Shown: positions 19,269-27,675 of the stretch, in pieces
Layout: each line of letters begins with the position of its first letter
Position numbering within the stretch: the first letter of the stretch is position 1
Assembly (NCBI GenBank): GCA_016712345.1
Contig: JADJRH010000011.1
Span: 4,650,001-4,714,000, forward strand
Length of the DNA: 64,000 bases
Direction: 5' to 3'
Origin: Polyangiaceae bacterium
GTDB lineage: Bacteria; Myxococcota_A; Polyangia; Polyangiales; Polyangiaceae
Notes under the pieces: generated by a model
Databases searched by the model: none
What the model was told of the DNA's origin: nothing
The model's input: the letters and a program-made list of their open reading frames with translations, nothing else
Position numbers and translations under genes: made by a program

Positions 19269-20558
19269 TTATGAGGCGATCAATCCTTCAAGCGGGCCTT
19301 GGCCCTTGGAAGCATCTCCAAAAGTTTGATTGGTGAGACCCAGGGCTTGGCAAATGGACACAAGCAGTTTTTGGTGAGGTTCTCCGCCGAAGTTGACATA
19401 CCTACCCATGGAGAAACATTTGGCTCCGGCGAGCACCCACGGAACGTTTTTGCAATCGTGAAGGCGGCCGTCACCCAGTTCTTTGCACCACACCACCAGG
19501 GTAGAGTCGAGAAGGGTTCCACCCGCGGGATCGGGCACAGCGGCAAGGGATGACAGAAGGTAGGCGAACTGTTCGGCGTACCAGCGTTCTGTTTTTACAA
19601 AGTCGGCAACCCCTTGGACGTTTGAATCATCCATGTGAGAAAGGGAGTGGTGGCCTTCGGTGACACCTACCCATGAGAAGACGGCGGGGCCGACAGTGTG
19701 ATTCCACTGGAGAGAGGCGACGTTTGTCATTCCGCAGGCGAGGGCGAGAACAAGGAGGTCCATTTGAGCCTTGCCAACAGCGGGGAAGTTTTGGTTGTTG
19801 TAAGGGTCCAACTCAAACACAGAGCCGGGCGCTTCACACGTGGGTGAAGACACTGCGCCGAGACTTGATTCTACTTTTTGGAGCGCGGCGAGGTGGGCTT
19901 CAAGTTTGTCTTTTTCGGCTTTTCCAACCCTTTTTTGTAGGTCTTTGATCTCCCCGTTGACAAGATCAATCACGGCTTTTTTGCGGGCCAAAAGTTTGTC
20001 AACGTCGGCCGGGTCGGTGGAAAGGTCGCCGAACATGCGTTTGTAAACGCTCGCCGGGCTGTCGTCGGGCGGTGCGTACACACCGGGCGCAAGGTAAGAC
20101 ATGCGCGTTTGAACATTGCCTCCCCAGGCGCTTGTTTGAACGCCGAATTCAAGGGAAGAAAACTTGGTGGACTGTCCCAATTTGGAGGCGACAAACTGAT
20201 CGACACTCATGCCGCCGCTGGAAGAAGAAACTCCGCCGCCGCCGGTGAGCATGTTGGCCATGCCGCCTTCGTGGTTGTCGACCGATTTGTAATCAATGCC
20301 GTCACAAACGAGGAGTTTTGATTTGTGGGCGGCGAGCGGCTCTAAAATGCTCCCAGGCGCAAAGGTAAAGTTCGTTTCAGACCCGGTGGGGCGCCAATGT
20401 TTGTGAACCGTTCCGTTGGGCGTGAATACCACCACCAGGCGTTTGGCAACGGTGGGTGAGTCTGCCCGGCTTTCACCGGTGAGGAACTTGAGGAAGGAGG
20501 CGGCAACAAGGGATGCTCCGGCGCCGGCCAGCCATTTTCTGCGAGAGATGGAGGGCAT
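19269..20558 (-). CDS. DUF1552-family Tat-exported protein
   Basis: The 429-residue protein begins with a twin-arginine signal, MPSISRRKWLAGAGASLVAA, which is why I start it at 20558 and not at the longer ORF start at 20651. It belongs to the DUF1552 family, proteins almost always encoded beside DUF1592 proteins in myxobacteria and planctomycetes. Family-like segments visible include VVVFTPNGTVHKHWRPTG, MSVDQFVASKLG, and TLVVWCKELGDGRLHDCKN. Tat export implies folding in the cytoplasm, perhaps with a cofactor. The gene starts 10 bp after the chitinase stop and ends 79 bp before the DUF1592 start, so the three probably share one transcript. Its function is unknown; a role with DUF1592 in polysaccharide or redox chemistry at the surface is inference. 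Confidence 0.88.
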   Translation of the reverse strand: MPSISRRKWLAGAGASLVAASFLKFLTGESRADSPTVAKRLVVVFTPNGTVHKHWRPTGSETNFTFAPGSILEPLAAHKSKLLVCDGIDYKSVDNHEGGMANMLTGGGGVSSSSGGMSVDQFVASKLGQSTKFSSLEFGVQTSAWGGNVQTRMSYLAPGVYAPPDDSPASVYKRMFGDLSTDPADVDKLLARKKAVIDLVNGEIKDLQKRVGKAEKDKLEAHLAALQKVESSLGAVSSPTCEAPGSVFELDPYNNQNFPAVGKAQMDLLVLALACGMTNVASLQWNHTVGPAVFSWVGVTEGHHSLSHMDDSNVQGVADFVKTERWYAEQFAYLLSSLAAVPDPAGGTLLDSTLVVWCKELGDGRLHDCKNVPWVLAGAKCFSMGRYVNFGGEPHQKLLVSICQALGLTNQTFGDASKGQGPLEGLIAS

Positions 20559-20568
20559 GGGTAGATTC

Positions 20569-21996
20569 TCAGTTGGAGGTGAGCGTGGAGTGGAGGGCCG
20601 ATAGAAGAGCGCTGTCTTGGGTGTCGCCTGATAGCTCCCAAAACATGGCACCGCCGAGATTTTTCTGAACGATGTAATCGGCTTTGATTTGCATTGATTC
20701 AGGATCGTCGTAGCTGATCATCACGCCGGTCGCGGGGTTGTATAACCAGGGGACTTTCGCTTCATCGTGCAAGTAGCGAGTCATTGTGGGAACGTAGTTT
20801 TTGGCTAGATCGTGGTAGTCAAATATGCCGGCTTCCCACGTGCCTTGGGGCAGCCCTGAAAACGTTTGGAACAGACCGTGATTTTGGTTGGGGACGTTGG
20901 AGTAACCGCGGCCGTAGAAGGGTACACCTACAACGATTTTCGAAGCGGGAACGCCGGCGGCGAGGTACCCCTCAACAGCTTGGGAAGTATTAAACTTGGC
21001 TTTGACCTCAGGGTCGGCGCTGGGATCGCCCTGGGCCGGGTAGAGAGCGGAGTTGAAATTGGTATGGGTATCCCAGCCGCCGTGGAGGTCGTAGGTCATG
21101 AGGTTGATCCACGAGAGGATGGATCCGACTTTTTGCAGCTCTATGTTTTTGTAGATGCCGGGTCCGGCGGGCGCGGCGATGGTCAGGTCAAACACCTTGC
21201 CTGTTTGAGCTTCTTCGGCATTGAGGGCATCGCGAAACGCTTGGAGCAGGAGAGTATAGTTTTGTTTGTCTTCGGGGCGCGTTTTGTTTTCTGGAAGGCC
21301 GCCGCCGACAGGATATTCCCAGTCAATATCAATTCCGTCAAACCCCCAATCTTTCATAAAATTGACACAGGAGGTTACGAATTTCTGACGGGTAGAATCG
21401 GTGAGGGCAACGTCGGAGAATTTGCCCGACCATGACCAGCCGCCGATGGAGATGAGGGTGCGAAGGCCGGGGTGGTTGGCTTTTAGAATTTCAAGCTGGT
21501 GGAAGCTGCCGCGTTTTGCGCCGGGATCCCAACTGTCACCGGGGTAATATTTGTCTGTGTCGGCGTAGGCGTCGCCGAGTACACATTCACCCTGGTCGGA
21601 GATGTTGGCAAACGCGTAGTTGATATGGGTCAGCTTGTCGGCTGGAATTTCAGGAACGTGGTAGTCGCGTCCATACACGGCCCACGCGGCGAAATAGCCG
21701 ATGACGCGTTTATCCGTTGGGGTAGATCCGCCGGAGCCGGTGGAACCTGTTGAACCGCCGGAGCCGGCTCCACCGGTGGAACCTGTTGGACCGGTTGAAC
21801 CGGTTGAACCGCCGGAGCCGGTTTGGGAGGTGCCACCTGAACCCGAGGTGGCTGCGCCGCCGTCGCCCGCGGATCCCCCTCCCCCATCGGAAGAACTGGT
21901 CGATTGCCCTCCGTCACCTGTGGAGGATTGTTGGGGCGGAGTGCACGAGGCGGCGAGTAGAGCGATGGGTAGAACGGCGGAGGCGCGGCGGAACAT
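20569..21996 (-). CDS. GH18 chitinase lipoprotein
   Basis: This 475-residue secreted enzyme hydrolyses beta-1,4-GlcNAc polymers if active. The GH18 signature is FDGIDIDWEYP (219-229) with catalytic acid E227 and both upstream aspartates intact; SIGGWSW (183-189) is the second conserved strand. The start at 21996 gives a clean lipoprotein signal, ALLAASC with C18, and is preceded by AAAGGAAG on the coding strand, so the extra 16 N-terminal codons of the longest ORF are unlikely. Residues 25-95 form a Gly/Ser/Thr-rich low-complexity linker, holding the domain away from the membrane. It heads the chitinase-DUF1552-DUF1592 operon. Chitinase suits a predator of fungi or a degrader of detrital chitin. 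Confidence 0.93.
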   Translation of the reverse strand: MFRRASAVLPIALLAASCTPPQQSSTGDGGQSTSSSDGGGGSAGDGGAATSGSGGTSQTGSGGSTGSTGPTGSTGGAGSGGSTGSTGSGGSTPTDKRVIGYFAAWAVYGRDYHVPEIPADKLTHINYAFANISDQGECVLGDAYADTDKYYPGDSWDPGAKRGSFHQLEILKANHPGLRTLISIGGWSWSGKFSDVALTDSTRQKFVTSCVNFMKDWGFDGIDIDWEYPVGGGLPENKTRPEDKQNYTLLLQAFRDALNAEEAQTGKVFDLTIAAPAGPGIYKNIELQKVGSILSWINLMTYDLHGGWDTHTNFNSALYPAQGDPSADPEVKAKFNTSQAVEGYLAAGVPASKIVVGVPFYGRGYSNVPNQNHGLFQTFSGLPQGTWEAGIFDYHDLAKNYVPTMTRYLHDEAKVPWLYNPATGVMISYDDPESMQIKADYIVQKNLGGAMFWELSGDTQDSALLSALHSTLTSN

Positions 21997-22401
21997 GGGG
22001 CTTCCTTTCAGGGGGTGAGCGCCCAAGAGCACGCGGCGGGCCAACGGGTCAGATGATCGGTGAGGCTGTGCAAGCCGATGGCAGCCTAAAATACAAAAAA
22101 CTCCGTGGAACTCCGTGATCTCCGTGTTGATTACGACGTGTCAGGTGGCAGGGCATTTCAGGTCATGGCGAGGCGCCTGAAGTCCGGTCCGCGCGTTCGC
22201 GAGGCGGGGGGGTGCGATCGATTGGATCGCACCCTGCGATCATCCAAATCGCACCTTGCGATCATCCATGTCGTTCCAAAGCGGAACGGGTAGGAAGCCC
22301 GCGGGGCGGTTTGCCGTTATAGGCAGATCGCAATGGGTAGAAAAAAACCTTACTATCAAAACAGAAAGGTATCAAAAACAGGGGTAACCGAGGGGTGACT
22401 C
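21997..22401. promoter_or_regulatory. Divergent intergenic region between chitinase and FHA/sigma-54 genes
   Basis: These 405 bp lie between oppositely transcribed genes and must hold both promoters. I see no open reading frame I trust. The outstanding feature is a palindrome plus tandem repeat at 22211-22269, described separately. An AT-rich stretch near 22075-22110 and another near 22340-22385 could carry promoters, but I cannot assign -35/-10 boxes or a -24/-12 element. Confidence 0.5.
22211..22269. repeat. Palindrome overlapping a 22-bp tandem repeat (operator-like)
   Basis: GGTGCGATC (22211-22219), spacer GATTG, GATCGCACC (22225-22233) is a perfect 9-bp inverted repeat. Its right arm begins a 22-bp unit (22226-22247) repeated directly at 22248-22269 with 20 of 22 bases identical. 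The core GCGATC/GATCGC therefore recurs five times in about 55 bp. This suits cooperative binding by a dimeric regulator, or a structured RNA leader. Confidence 0.55.
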
Positions 22402-23806
22402 ATGGTAAGGTTGCGGGGTCAAATGAGCGGATTTGAGGAGCAGCCGACGGTACACAGACCACGCGTGACTCGGCCGGGTACAAATCAGGTGGGGTTTGTG
22501 GTGCGGGTTGTGGGTGGGCCCAACGTGGGCGCAACGTTGGACATTCCTCCCCTCTCACCCTTCACGTGTTTTGGTAGGGCAGAGCGCGTCGGCGGATTTG
22601 GCTCTGAACGATCGAGAGGTGTCGCGGCGGCATTTGGGGCTTGATGTGGCGGACGGGCGGCTGCGGCTTTCGGACTTGGGTTCTAAAAACGGAACACGGG
22701 TGAATGGGGTGGCGGTGTTGGAAGCGCTTCTCGACGGTGGAGAGCGCATCGATATTGGGACCACAACGTTGGCGGTGGAACGGGCGGAGCGAGTTCTAGA
22801 TGTTCCGCTGTCAAACGCGTTGGGTTTTGGGCGTCTTGTGGGGGCGAGCGTGGCAATGCGAAGGCTTTATCCGCTGTGTGAGAAGCTCGCCGCGGCCACG
22901 GTTCCAGTGGTGATTGAAGGTGAAACGGGCACGGGGAAAGAGGTGCTCGCTGAGAGTTTGCACGAAATGGGGCCGCGTTCGGGAGGCCCGTTTGTGGTGT
23001 TTGACTGCACGGCGGTGCCACCGAATTTGCTCGAAAGTGCGCTGTTTGGGCACGAGCGCGGAGCGTTTACCGGAGCGAGTGAACAGCGGCGCGGCGTGTT
23101 TGAAGAGGCGCACGGGGGCACGTTGTTGATTGATGAGATCGGCGATTTGGAGCTTGATTTACAGGCCAAATTGCTTCGCGCACTGGAGCGAAACGAAGTG
23201 CGGCGCATTGGGGGCAAAGCGTGGATTAAAACCGATGTGCGGGTGCTCTCGGCAACGCGGCGCAACTTGGATGAAGAGGTTGCCGCGGGGCGTTTTCGGG
23301 ACGATTTGTTTTATCGCTTGGCGGTGGCGCGCGTGGAGTTGCCTCCGTTGCGAAGGCGGACGGGGGATGTGGAGCTTTTGGCGCGAACGTTTTGGAAGCG
23401 GCTGGCGGCTGCGAATGAGCCTATTTCAGAGGATTTTGTGGCGCGGCTGAGCGGTTACGCGTGGCCCGGAAACGTGCGTGAGTTGTCAAACTCGGTGGCG
23501 CGACGTGTGGCGTTGGGAGATTTGGGGGATCTGTACACAACGGCGCCGGGTGCGGCTGTACACTCAAAAGGTGCGGCGAGCGGTGACACAGGTGCGATCG
23601 ATCCAATCGCCGCCGTATTGGGGCAAAATCTGCCTTTTCCGCGCGCGAGAGAGAAGGTGATGGAGGCGTTTGAGCGGCGATATGTGGAAGATGTGCTGCG
23701 CAGACATGGAGGAAACGTGGTTCGGGCGGCGGCGGCGTCGGGGATCGCGCGGCGGTATTTTCAGATTATTTCGGCGCGCGCTCGGCAAAAAGAAAGCGGC
23801 GGATAA
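22402..23806 (+). CDS. FHA-domain sigma-54-dependent activator (single-base frameshift in the FHA domain)
   Basis: Two reading frames together encode one protein of about 467 residues. The first (ATG 22402) gives VRVVGGPNVGATLDIPPLSP; the next frame then supplies VLVGQSASADLALND and SRRHLGLDV, the phosphothreonine-binding core of an FHA domain. One surplus base near 22567-22572 separates them. The rest is an intact AAA+ sigma-54 activator: Walker A GETGTGKE, the sigma-54 contact loop GAFTGA, Walker B region GTLLIDEIGDL, and a C-terminal Fis-like helix-turn-helix (GGNVVRAAAASGIARRYF). FHA proteins read phosphothreonine, and a Ser/Thr kinase gene follows 18 bp downstream, so the kinase likely controls this activator. 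The shift may be an assembly error, a real mutation, or recoded. If real, translation from an internal start could still yield the activator without a complete FHA domain. Confidence 0.85.
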
Positions 23807-23824
23807 CGCGCCGAAAATGGGCCG

Positions 23825-25390
23825 ATGACGAGCGGCAAAGCGGTTTTGCATTTGCTGGCCGGGCGCTATTTGATGGGGGAGATCATTGGGCGCGGCGGGG
23901 CTGCAACGGTACACTTGGGGAAGAGTACGGAGCCGGGTCGAAACGGTTTGGCGGCGATCAAAAAGCTGCACTCCCACCTCGCTTCGGAGCCGGCGTTTGT
24001 GGCCATGATGTTGGACGAAGCGCGGCTTTTGTCGCGGATTAAACATCCAAACGTAGTGAGTACACATGACGTGGTGATGCAGGGCGGCGACCTGTATTTG
24101 GTCATGGAATACGCTCACGGTGTGACGCTTGGAAAATTGCTGGCGCGAGCGCACGCGGAGAAAAAACTCGCACCTGTGGCAGTGGCCTGCGCGATCGTGC
24201 GGGGCGCTCTGTTGGGCTTGCACGCGGCGCATGAAGCCACGGGAAACGCGGGTGAAACGCTTGGACTTGTGCACCGGGATGTGTCGCCGCAAAACCTGAT
24301 CGTGACGGAGGATGGGCACGTCAAGGTGGTGGACTTTGGGATCGCCAAGGCCGAAGGGCGCGTTCACCACACGCAGGATGGGTCGATCAAAGGCAAGCTT
24401 GGGTACATGTCGCCGGAGCAGCTTTTTGGGGAAGCGTTGGACAGGCGGGCGGATGTGTACGCAGCGGGCGTGGTTTTGTGGGAATGCCTGGTGGGAGAGC
24501 GGCTGTTTGGGGGAGCGGACGGTGGGGAGGCGTTGGCCAAGTCGCTCGCGGGATCGGTGGATGCGCCGAGCGTGCGGAGAAGCGATGTGCCTGCTCCATT
24601 GGATCGCGTGGTGCTCCGGGCGTTGGCCCATGATCGGAGCGAAAGGTACACAACGGCGTTGGAGATGGCCAATGCGTTGGAAGAGGCGTGCGCGGCGGCC
24701 GAGCCAAAAGAAGTGAGCGCGTGGGTGCGAGCGCTTGCGGCGGATGTGCTCGATGAACTGGGCGCGGCGCTTTTCGTTTTTGATGAGGCGAGCCGCGGAA
24801 TGAAGGCGGATTTGGCGCGGGGCGAGAAGGACGCGGCAGCGGCGGAGAGCGTGGCCGAGGAGGTCGGGAACAACCCGGACCGGGGTGTGAACAGGCGCGT
24901 GCTTTGGATCGCGGCGGCGATGTGTGTTGTTTTTGGGGGCGGGCTGGCAATTGCGTACACAAGCGGCGAGGCGCTGTCGAGCGGCGGGGATGCGTACACA
25001 AGCGGCGAGGCTCTGTCGAGCGGTGGGGATGCGTACACAACGTCGGCGGGGGCAACGGTATCGAACGAACCTGTGGGCGCGGCGGCGGGGAGCGCTTTGA
25101 GCGGGCCGCCGAACGGAGCAGCACCGCCGAGCGACACGACGCCAAGCGGAACCGGCGCTTCGACGGCCGCACCGGGCGGAACGACGCCACCGGGCGGCAC
25201 AACGCCGAACGGAACGGGCGCAGCAACACCCGCCGCACCGAGCGGTGGAACAAACGCAAAACCGGCCGGCTCCGGGCGCGTCGGCGTGACATCGGCGGGT
25301 AAAGCGGCGGCAAAAGCGGATGGATGCGATCCTCCGTTCACGATCGATGCGCAGGGCCACAAGCGGTACAAGCGCGAGTGTTTGCGGTAG
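23825..25390 (+). CDS. Transmembrane eukaryotic-type Ser/Thr protein kinase
   Basis: The 521-residue protein has a complete Hanks kinase domain at 10-300: glycine loop IGRGGAATVHLG, ATP-binding K46, catalytic loop H150-R-D152-VSPQNL, D170-F-G, and the activation segment ending GYMSPEQ. A membrane segment lies at about 359-379, followed by an extracytoplasmic tail of low-complexity Gly/Thr/Pro/Ala with two 13-residue repeats and a short Cys-containing end (CDPPFTIDAQGHKRYKREC). The tail lacks PASTA domains. The kinase sits between the FHA/sigma-54 activator (18-bp gap) and a secreted membrane protein (7-bp gap), giving a three-gene phospho-signalling unit. The signal sensed is unknown. Confidence 0.93.
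   Translation: MTSGKAVLHLLAGRYLMGEIIGRGGAATVHLGKSTEPGRNGLAAIKKLHSHLASEPAFVAMMLDEARLLSRIKHPNVVSTHDVVMQGGDLYLVMEYAHGVTLGKLLARAHAEKKLAPVAVACAIVRGALLGLHAAHEATGNAGETLGLVHRDVSPQNLIVTEDGHVKVVDFGIAKAEGRVHHTQDGSIKGKLGYMSPEQLFGEALDRRADVYAAGVVLWECLVGERLFGGADGGEALAKSLAGSVDAPSVRRSDVPAPLDRVVLRALAHDRSERYTTALEMANALEEACAAAEPKEVSAWVRALAADVLDELGAALFVFDEASRGMKADLARGEKDAAAAESVAEEVGNNPDRGVNRRVLWIAAAMCVVFGGGLAIAYTSGEALSSGGDAYTSGEALSSGGDAYTTSAGATVSNEPVGAAAGSALSGPPNGAAPPSDTTPSGTGASTAAPGGTTPPGGTTPNGTGAATPAAPSGGTNAKPAGSGRVGVTSAGKAAAKADGCDPPFTIDAQGHKRYKRECLR
24953..25030 (+). repeat. 39-bp tandem repeat in the kinase tail
   Basis: Two 39-bp units (24953-24991 and 24992-25030) differ at two positions and are followed by a third partial unit. 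Each starts GCGTACACAAGCGGCGAGGC and encodes AYTSGEALSSGGD. Each unit begins with the GTACAC word that is over-represented in this window. The repeat lies just after the membrane segment and probably lengthens a flexible linker. Confidence 0.85.
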
Positions 25391-25397
25391 CCGTTTC

Positions 25398-26267
25398 ATG
25401 TTGCGTACACATTGGGCGTTGAAGCGGGTGAGTACACATGGCCGGCGGCGCCTTGCGGCGGCGGTGGCGTTGGCCGTTTCGACTGTGCCGCATATTGCGT
25501 ACGCAGACGGGGCCGCCGACCGCGTGAATGTGTGCGCGGACGCTTCAGAAAAAGGGCAGGAACTGCGCGACGCGGGCAAGTTACGGGCGGCGCGCGATCT
25601 GTTCGTGAAGTGCGCGGCCCCGGCATGTCCGGTGATTGTTCAAAAAGACTGCGCCGGCTGGCTCGCCGACGTGACCTTGGCGATCCCGTCGGTGGTGGTG
25701 AGCGCGCGCGATGAAAACGGGGCGGATCTAAGCGACGTGACGGTGAAGGTGGACGGTGAGGTGTTGACGACGCGCCTCGACGGGCACGCCGTGGAGATGG
25801 ATGCGGGTGCGTACACATTTCGATTTGAGCGAGCGGGCGCCGACGTGAAAGAAGAGTCGCTGATCCTCAGGGCGGGCGAAAAGCGGCGGCCCGTTCGCGT
25901 AACGTTGATTTCGGCGGCGCAGAGCGGCGGATCGTTCACCGTTCCGAAAGCGGCGTGGGCCCTCGGTGCGGTTTCGCTCGCGTCGTTTGGGCTGATGGCA
26001 GGCTTTGGTGTTTCGGCGGAAACAGCGGTGGCGGACATGCGGGCGCCGGGCGGCTGCGCGCCCCGTTGTGACGTGGATCGCGTGAACCTCGCGCGTCGCG
26101 ACATGATCTTGGCCAATGTGTTTTTGGGGCTCGGCGCCGGGGCTGCCGTGGGTGGAGCCGCGATTTTCACGTGGGAGTGGATGCGTACACCTGCGCGCGC
26201 TCAACCTGTGCAAACCGTTCGAGCGAATGTGTACACAAACGGAATCAGCCTTTTTGTAAGCTTCTGA
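25398..26267 (+). CDS. Secreted membrane partner protein of the Ser/Thr kinase, PEGA-like
   Basis: This 289-residue protein has an N-terminal signal (RRRLAAAVALAVSTVPHIAYA), a short helical region rich in paired cysteines (RDLFVKCAAPACPVIVQKDCAGWLADV), then a beta-sandwich-like segment (SVVVSARDENGADLSDVTVKVDGE..MDAGAYTFRFERAG) reminiscent of PEGA or transthyretin-like folds. Two hydrophobic segments follow, around ALGAVSLASFGLMAGFGV and VFLGLGAGAAVGGAAIF. Proteins of this layout regularly neighbour Ser/Thr kinases in myxobacteria, and another lies at 40117. I start at 25398, 7 bp after the kinase stop; the longer ORF from 25320 would overlap the kinase gene. Its last 23 bp overlap the convergent Mut7-C gene. 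The function is unknown; it may present a ligand or anchor the kinase. Confidence 0.8.
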   Translation: MLRTHWALKRVSTHGRRRLAAAVALAVSTVPHIAYADGAADRVNVCADASEKGQELRDAGKLRAARDLFVKCAAPACPVIVQKDCAGWLADVTLAIPSVVVSARDENGADLSDVTVKVDGEVLTTRLDGHAVEMDAGAYTFRFERAGADVKEESLILRAGEKRRPVRVTLISAAQSGGSFTVPKAAWALGAVSLASFGLMAGFGVSAETAVADMRAPGGCAPRCDVDRVNLARRDMILANVFLGLGAGAAVGGAAIFTWEWMRTPARAQPVQTVRANVYTNGISLFVSF

Positions 26268-27228
26268 GCGCGGCAAGCATTTCGCCGTGGTGCGAGCCTT
26301 TCCAATACACTTTGTCGCAGGGGCGGCACGTCCAATACTCGTTGTATGTGTCGAATACGCGCTGTGGGATGCGGTCTTGAACAGCGCTTTTTTCAATGGG
26401 GACGAGCACCGCGTTGCAGAGCGAGCAGCGCGTGAAGAGGTTTTCTTCGCTCGGGGTGAGATGGAATCTGTCCATCACTTCGCGCAGTTGTTCCTCGGCC
26501 GTTTTGCCGTGAACAAACATCGCCGAGGTGCCGCCGATTTCGGACAGCTCGCGATCTTGGGTGAGAACAATGCGCCCCTCTTCGTGCGCCTCGCGAAGCA
26601 ACAGGCTGTCGGCGGTATCGCGCCGCCATGCGGTGTCGTAGCCGAACGCGCGGAGCCGGGAGGCCAACGTGCCGAGCATGGCATCGACAAGGAAGCGAGG
26701 CTCCGTGTCGGCAGCGTTTTCGCCTGCAACATGGCCTTCTTTTTCGGCGTCGGCGTAGTCAATTCCCGCGGTGATTGATGTACACACAACGCAGGATCTG
26801 TCGCGAATCTCAACGGTGAAAACGCATTCGGGCTGCGTGAGGTCAACCCGCGCCGTGGGTTCGCGCTCGAGCAGGGCGGCACCGAGCGCGGCGGCTTTCG
26901 CGTTGGAGGAAAACGAATGTTTCCCGGTGCGCCGCACTTTCACGCGGAACGACTTGTTGTGTACACACGGCTGCACGGTTTCGAGAAAGCACCGATCGAG
27001 ATCGTCGATATCGCACGCAACCGCGGGTGAAAACGAAGTGACGCCGTGAATCGCCGCGATCTCGCGAGCGATGTCGCGATCGGCCTCAACGTAAATGCGT
27101 CCGGTGTCGAACGTGATCTCGGCGGTGGGAACGGCTTTTCGAAGCCGATCAGCGATGTCGTTGCGGAGCTTGTTTTTGGCGGCGTGCGGCTCTTTGCCGC
27201 GCTCGCTGCAACGAACAACGTAGAGCAC
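26245..27228 (-). CDS. THUMP domain fused to a Mut7-C PIN-like RNase with zinc ribbon
   Basis: The 327-residue protein joins two RNA-related parts. Residues about 40-155 match a THUMP domain: RIYVEADRD, HGVTSFSPAV, FRVKVRRTGKHSFSS, and VDLTQPECVFTVEIRD; this domain in ThiI and related enzymes binds the tRNA acceptor end. Residues about 178-327 are Mut7-C: PRFLVDAMLGTLASRLRAFG with D182, then D204/D207 and RIVLTQDRELSE with D225 as metal-binding acids of a PIN fold, followed by paired C-x2-C motifs (268/271 and 301/304) forming a zinc ribbon. I infer a tRNA-directed nuclease. It lies 27 bp downstream of a lipoprotein gene on the same strand, although that partner is not obviously related. There is no signal peptide, so it is cytosolic. 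Confidence 0.85.
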   Translation of the reverse strand: MLYVVRCSERGKEPHAAKNKLRNDIADRLRKAVPTAEITFDTGRIYVEADRDIAREIAAIHGVTSFSPAVACDIDDLDRCFLETVQPCVHNKSFRVKVRRTGKHSFSSNAKAAALGAALLEREPTARVDLTQPECVFTVEIRDRSCVVCTSITAGIDYADAEKEGHVAGENAADTEPRFLVDAMLGTLASRLRAFGYDTAWRRDTADSLLLREAHEEGRIVLTQDRELSEIGGTSAMFVHGKTAEEQLREVMDRFHLTPSEENLFTRCSLCNAVLVPIEKSAVQDRIPQRVFDTYNEYWTCRPCDKVYWKGSHHGEMLAALRSLQKG

Positions 27229-27255
27229 GGCGTTTCCCCGCTGCTGCGATGGGGG

Positions 27256-27675
27256 TTACTTGGAAACGCGTTGCGAGAAGACAACGTCGGCCGAGGGCGA
27301 CTGCGCACCCTCTTCTGCTTCAACCGAGATCTCAAAGTCGAACGCCGTTTCAGGCACGGTGGCGGCCAAAGTTCCGGTTCGCTTTTCTTCGTCGAAAAGC
27401 ACCGTGCCGAGGCGCAACCAGCCGCCTTGATTGCCCTTGCGTTGCCACGCAACGTAGTACTTGCCGTTGGGGTTTACGCGAGCGGGCGGCGGGAGATTTT
27501 TCGCCTGGACGTTGACGGCTGTTTGATTGGTTTCGTCCTTCACCTCGGCGACGATTTCAGCGTCGGCTCCGGGCGCGAGACGGCTTGACGGCACGTTGTA
27601 TTTGAGCGGACCGCCGCACGCAGTGAGAGCGAGCGCAGCGGCAACGAACAAACCACGAAGAATCAACTGTCGCAT
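27256..27675 (-). CDS. Small lipoprotein of unknown function
   Basis: This is a 139-residue predicted lipoprotein: FVAAALALTAC carries the lipobox, and CGGPLKYNVPSS follows. The mature part is predicted to be beta-rich, with alternating segments such as ADAEIVAEVKDETNQTAVNVQAKN and YYVAWQRKGNQGGWLRLGTVLFDEEKRTGTLAATVPETAFDFEISVEAE, suggesting a single Ig-like or lipocalin-type sandwich. I place the start at 27675 because GGAGAG lies 9 nt before that ATG; the ATG at 27684 is too close to it, and the 280-residue ORF reaching 28098 would run through the divergent EgtD promoter. It precedes the THUMP-Mut7-C gene by 27 bp. Confidence 0.75.
   Translation of the reverse strand: MRQLILRGLFVAAALALTACGGPLKYNVPSSRLAPGADAEIVAEVKDETNQTAVNVQAKNLPPPARVNPNGKYYVAWQRKGNQGGWLRLGTVLFDEEKRTGTLAATVPETAFDFEISVEAEEGAQSPSADVVFSQRVSK

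Noticed and set aside
22226..22269. The 22-bp tandem repeat as a CRISPR or VNTR
   Set aside because: Only two units, abutting without spacers, and part of a palindrome; better explained as a regulatory site.
23564..25579. Long minus-strand ORF (671 codons) opposite the FHA and kinase genes
   Set aside because: Arg/Ala/Pro-rich and without motifs; it is a mirror of high-GC genes with good plus-strand domains. The same holds for 24364-25371 and 24387-25313 on the minus strand.
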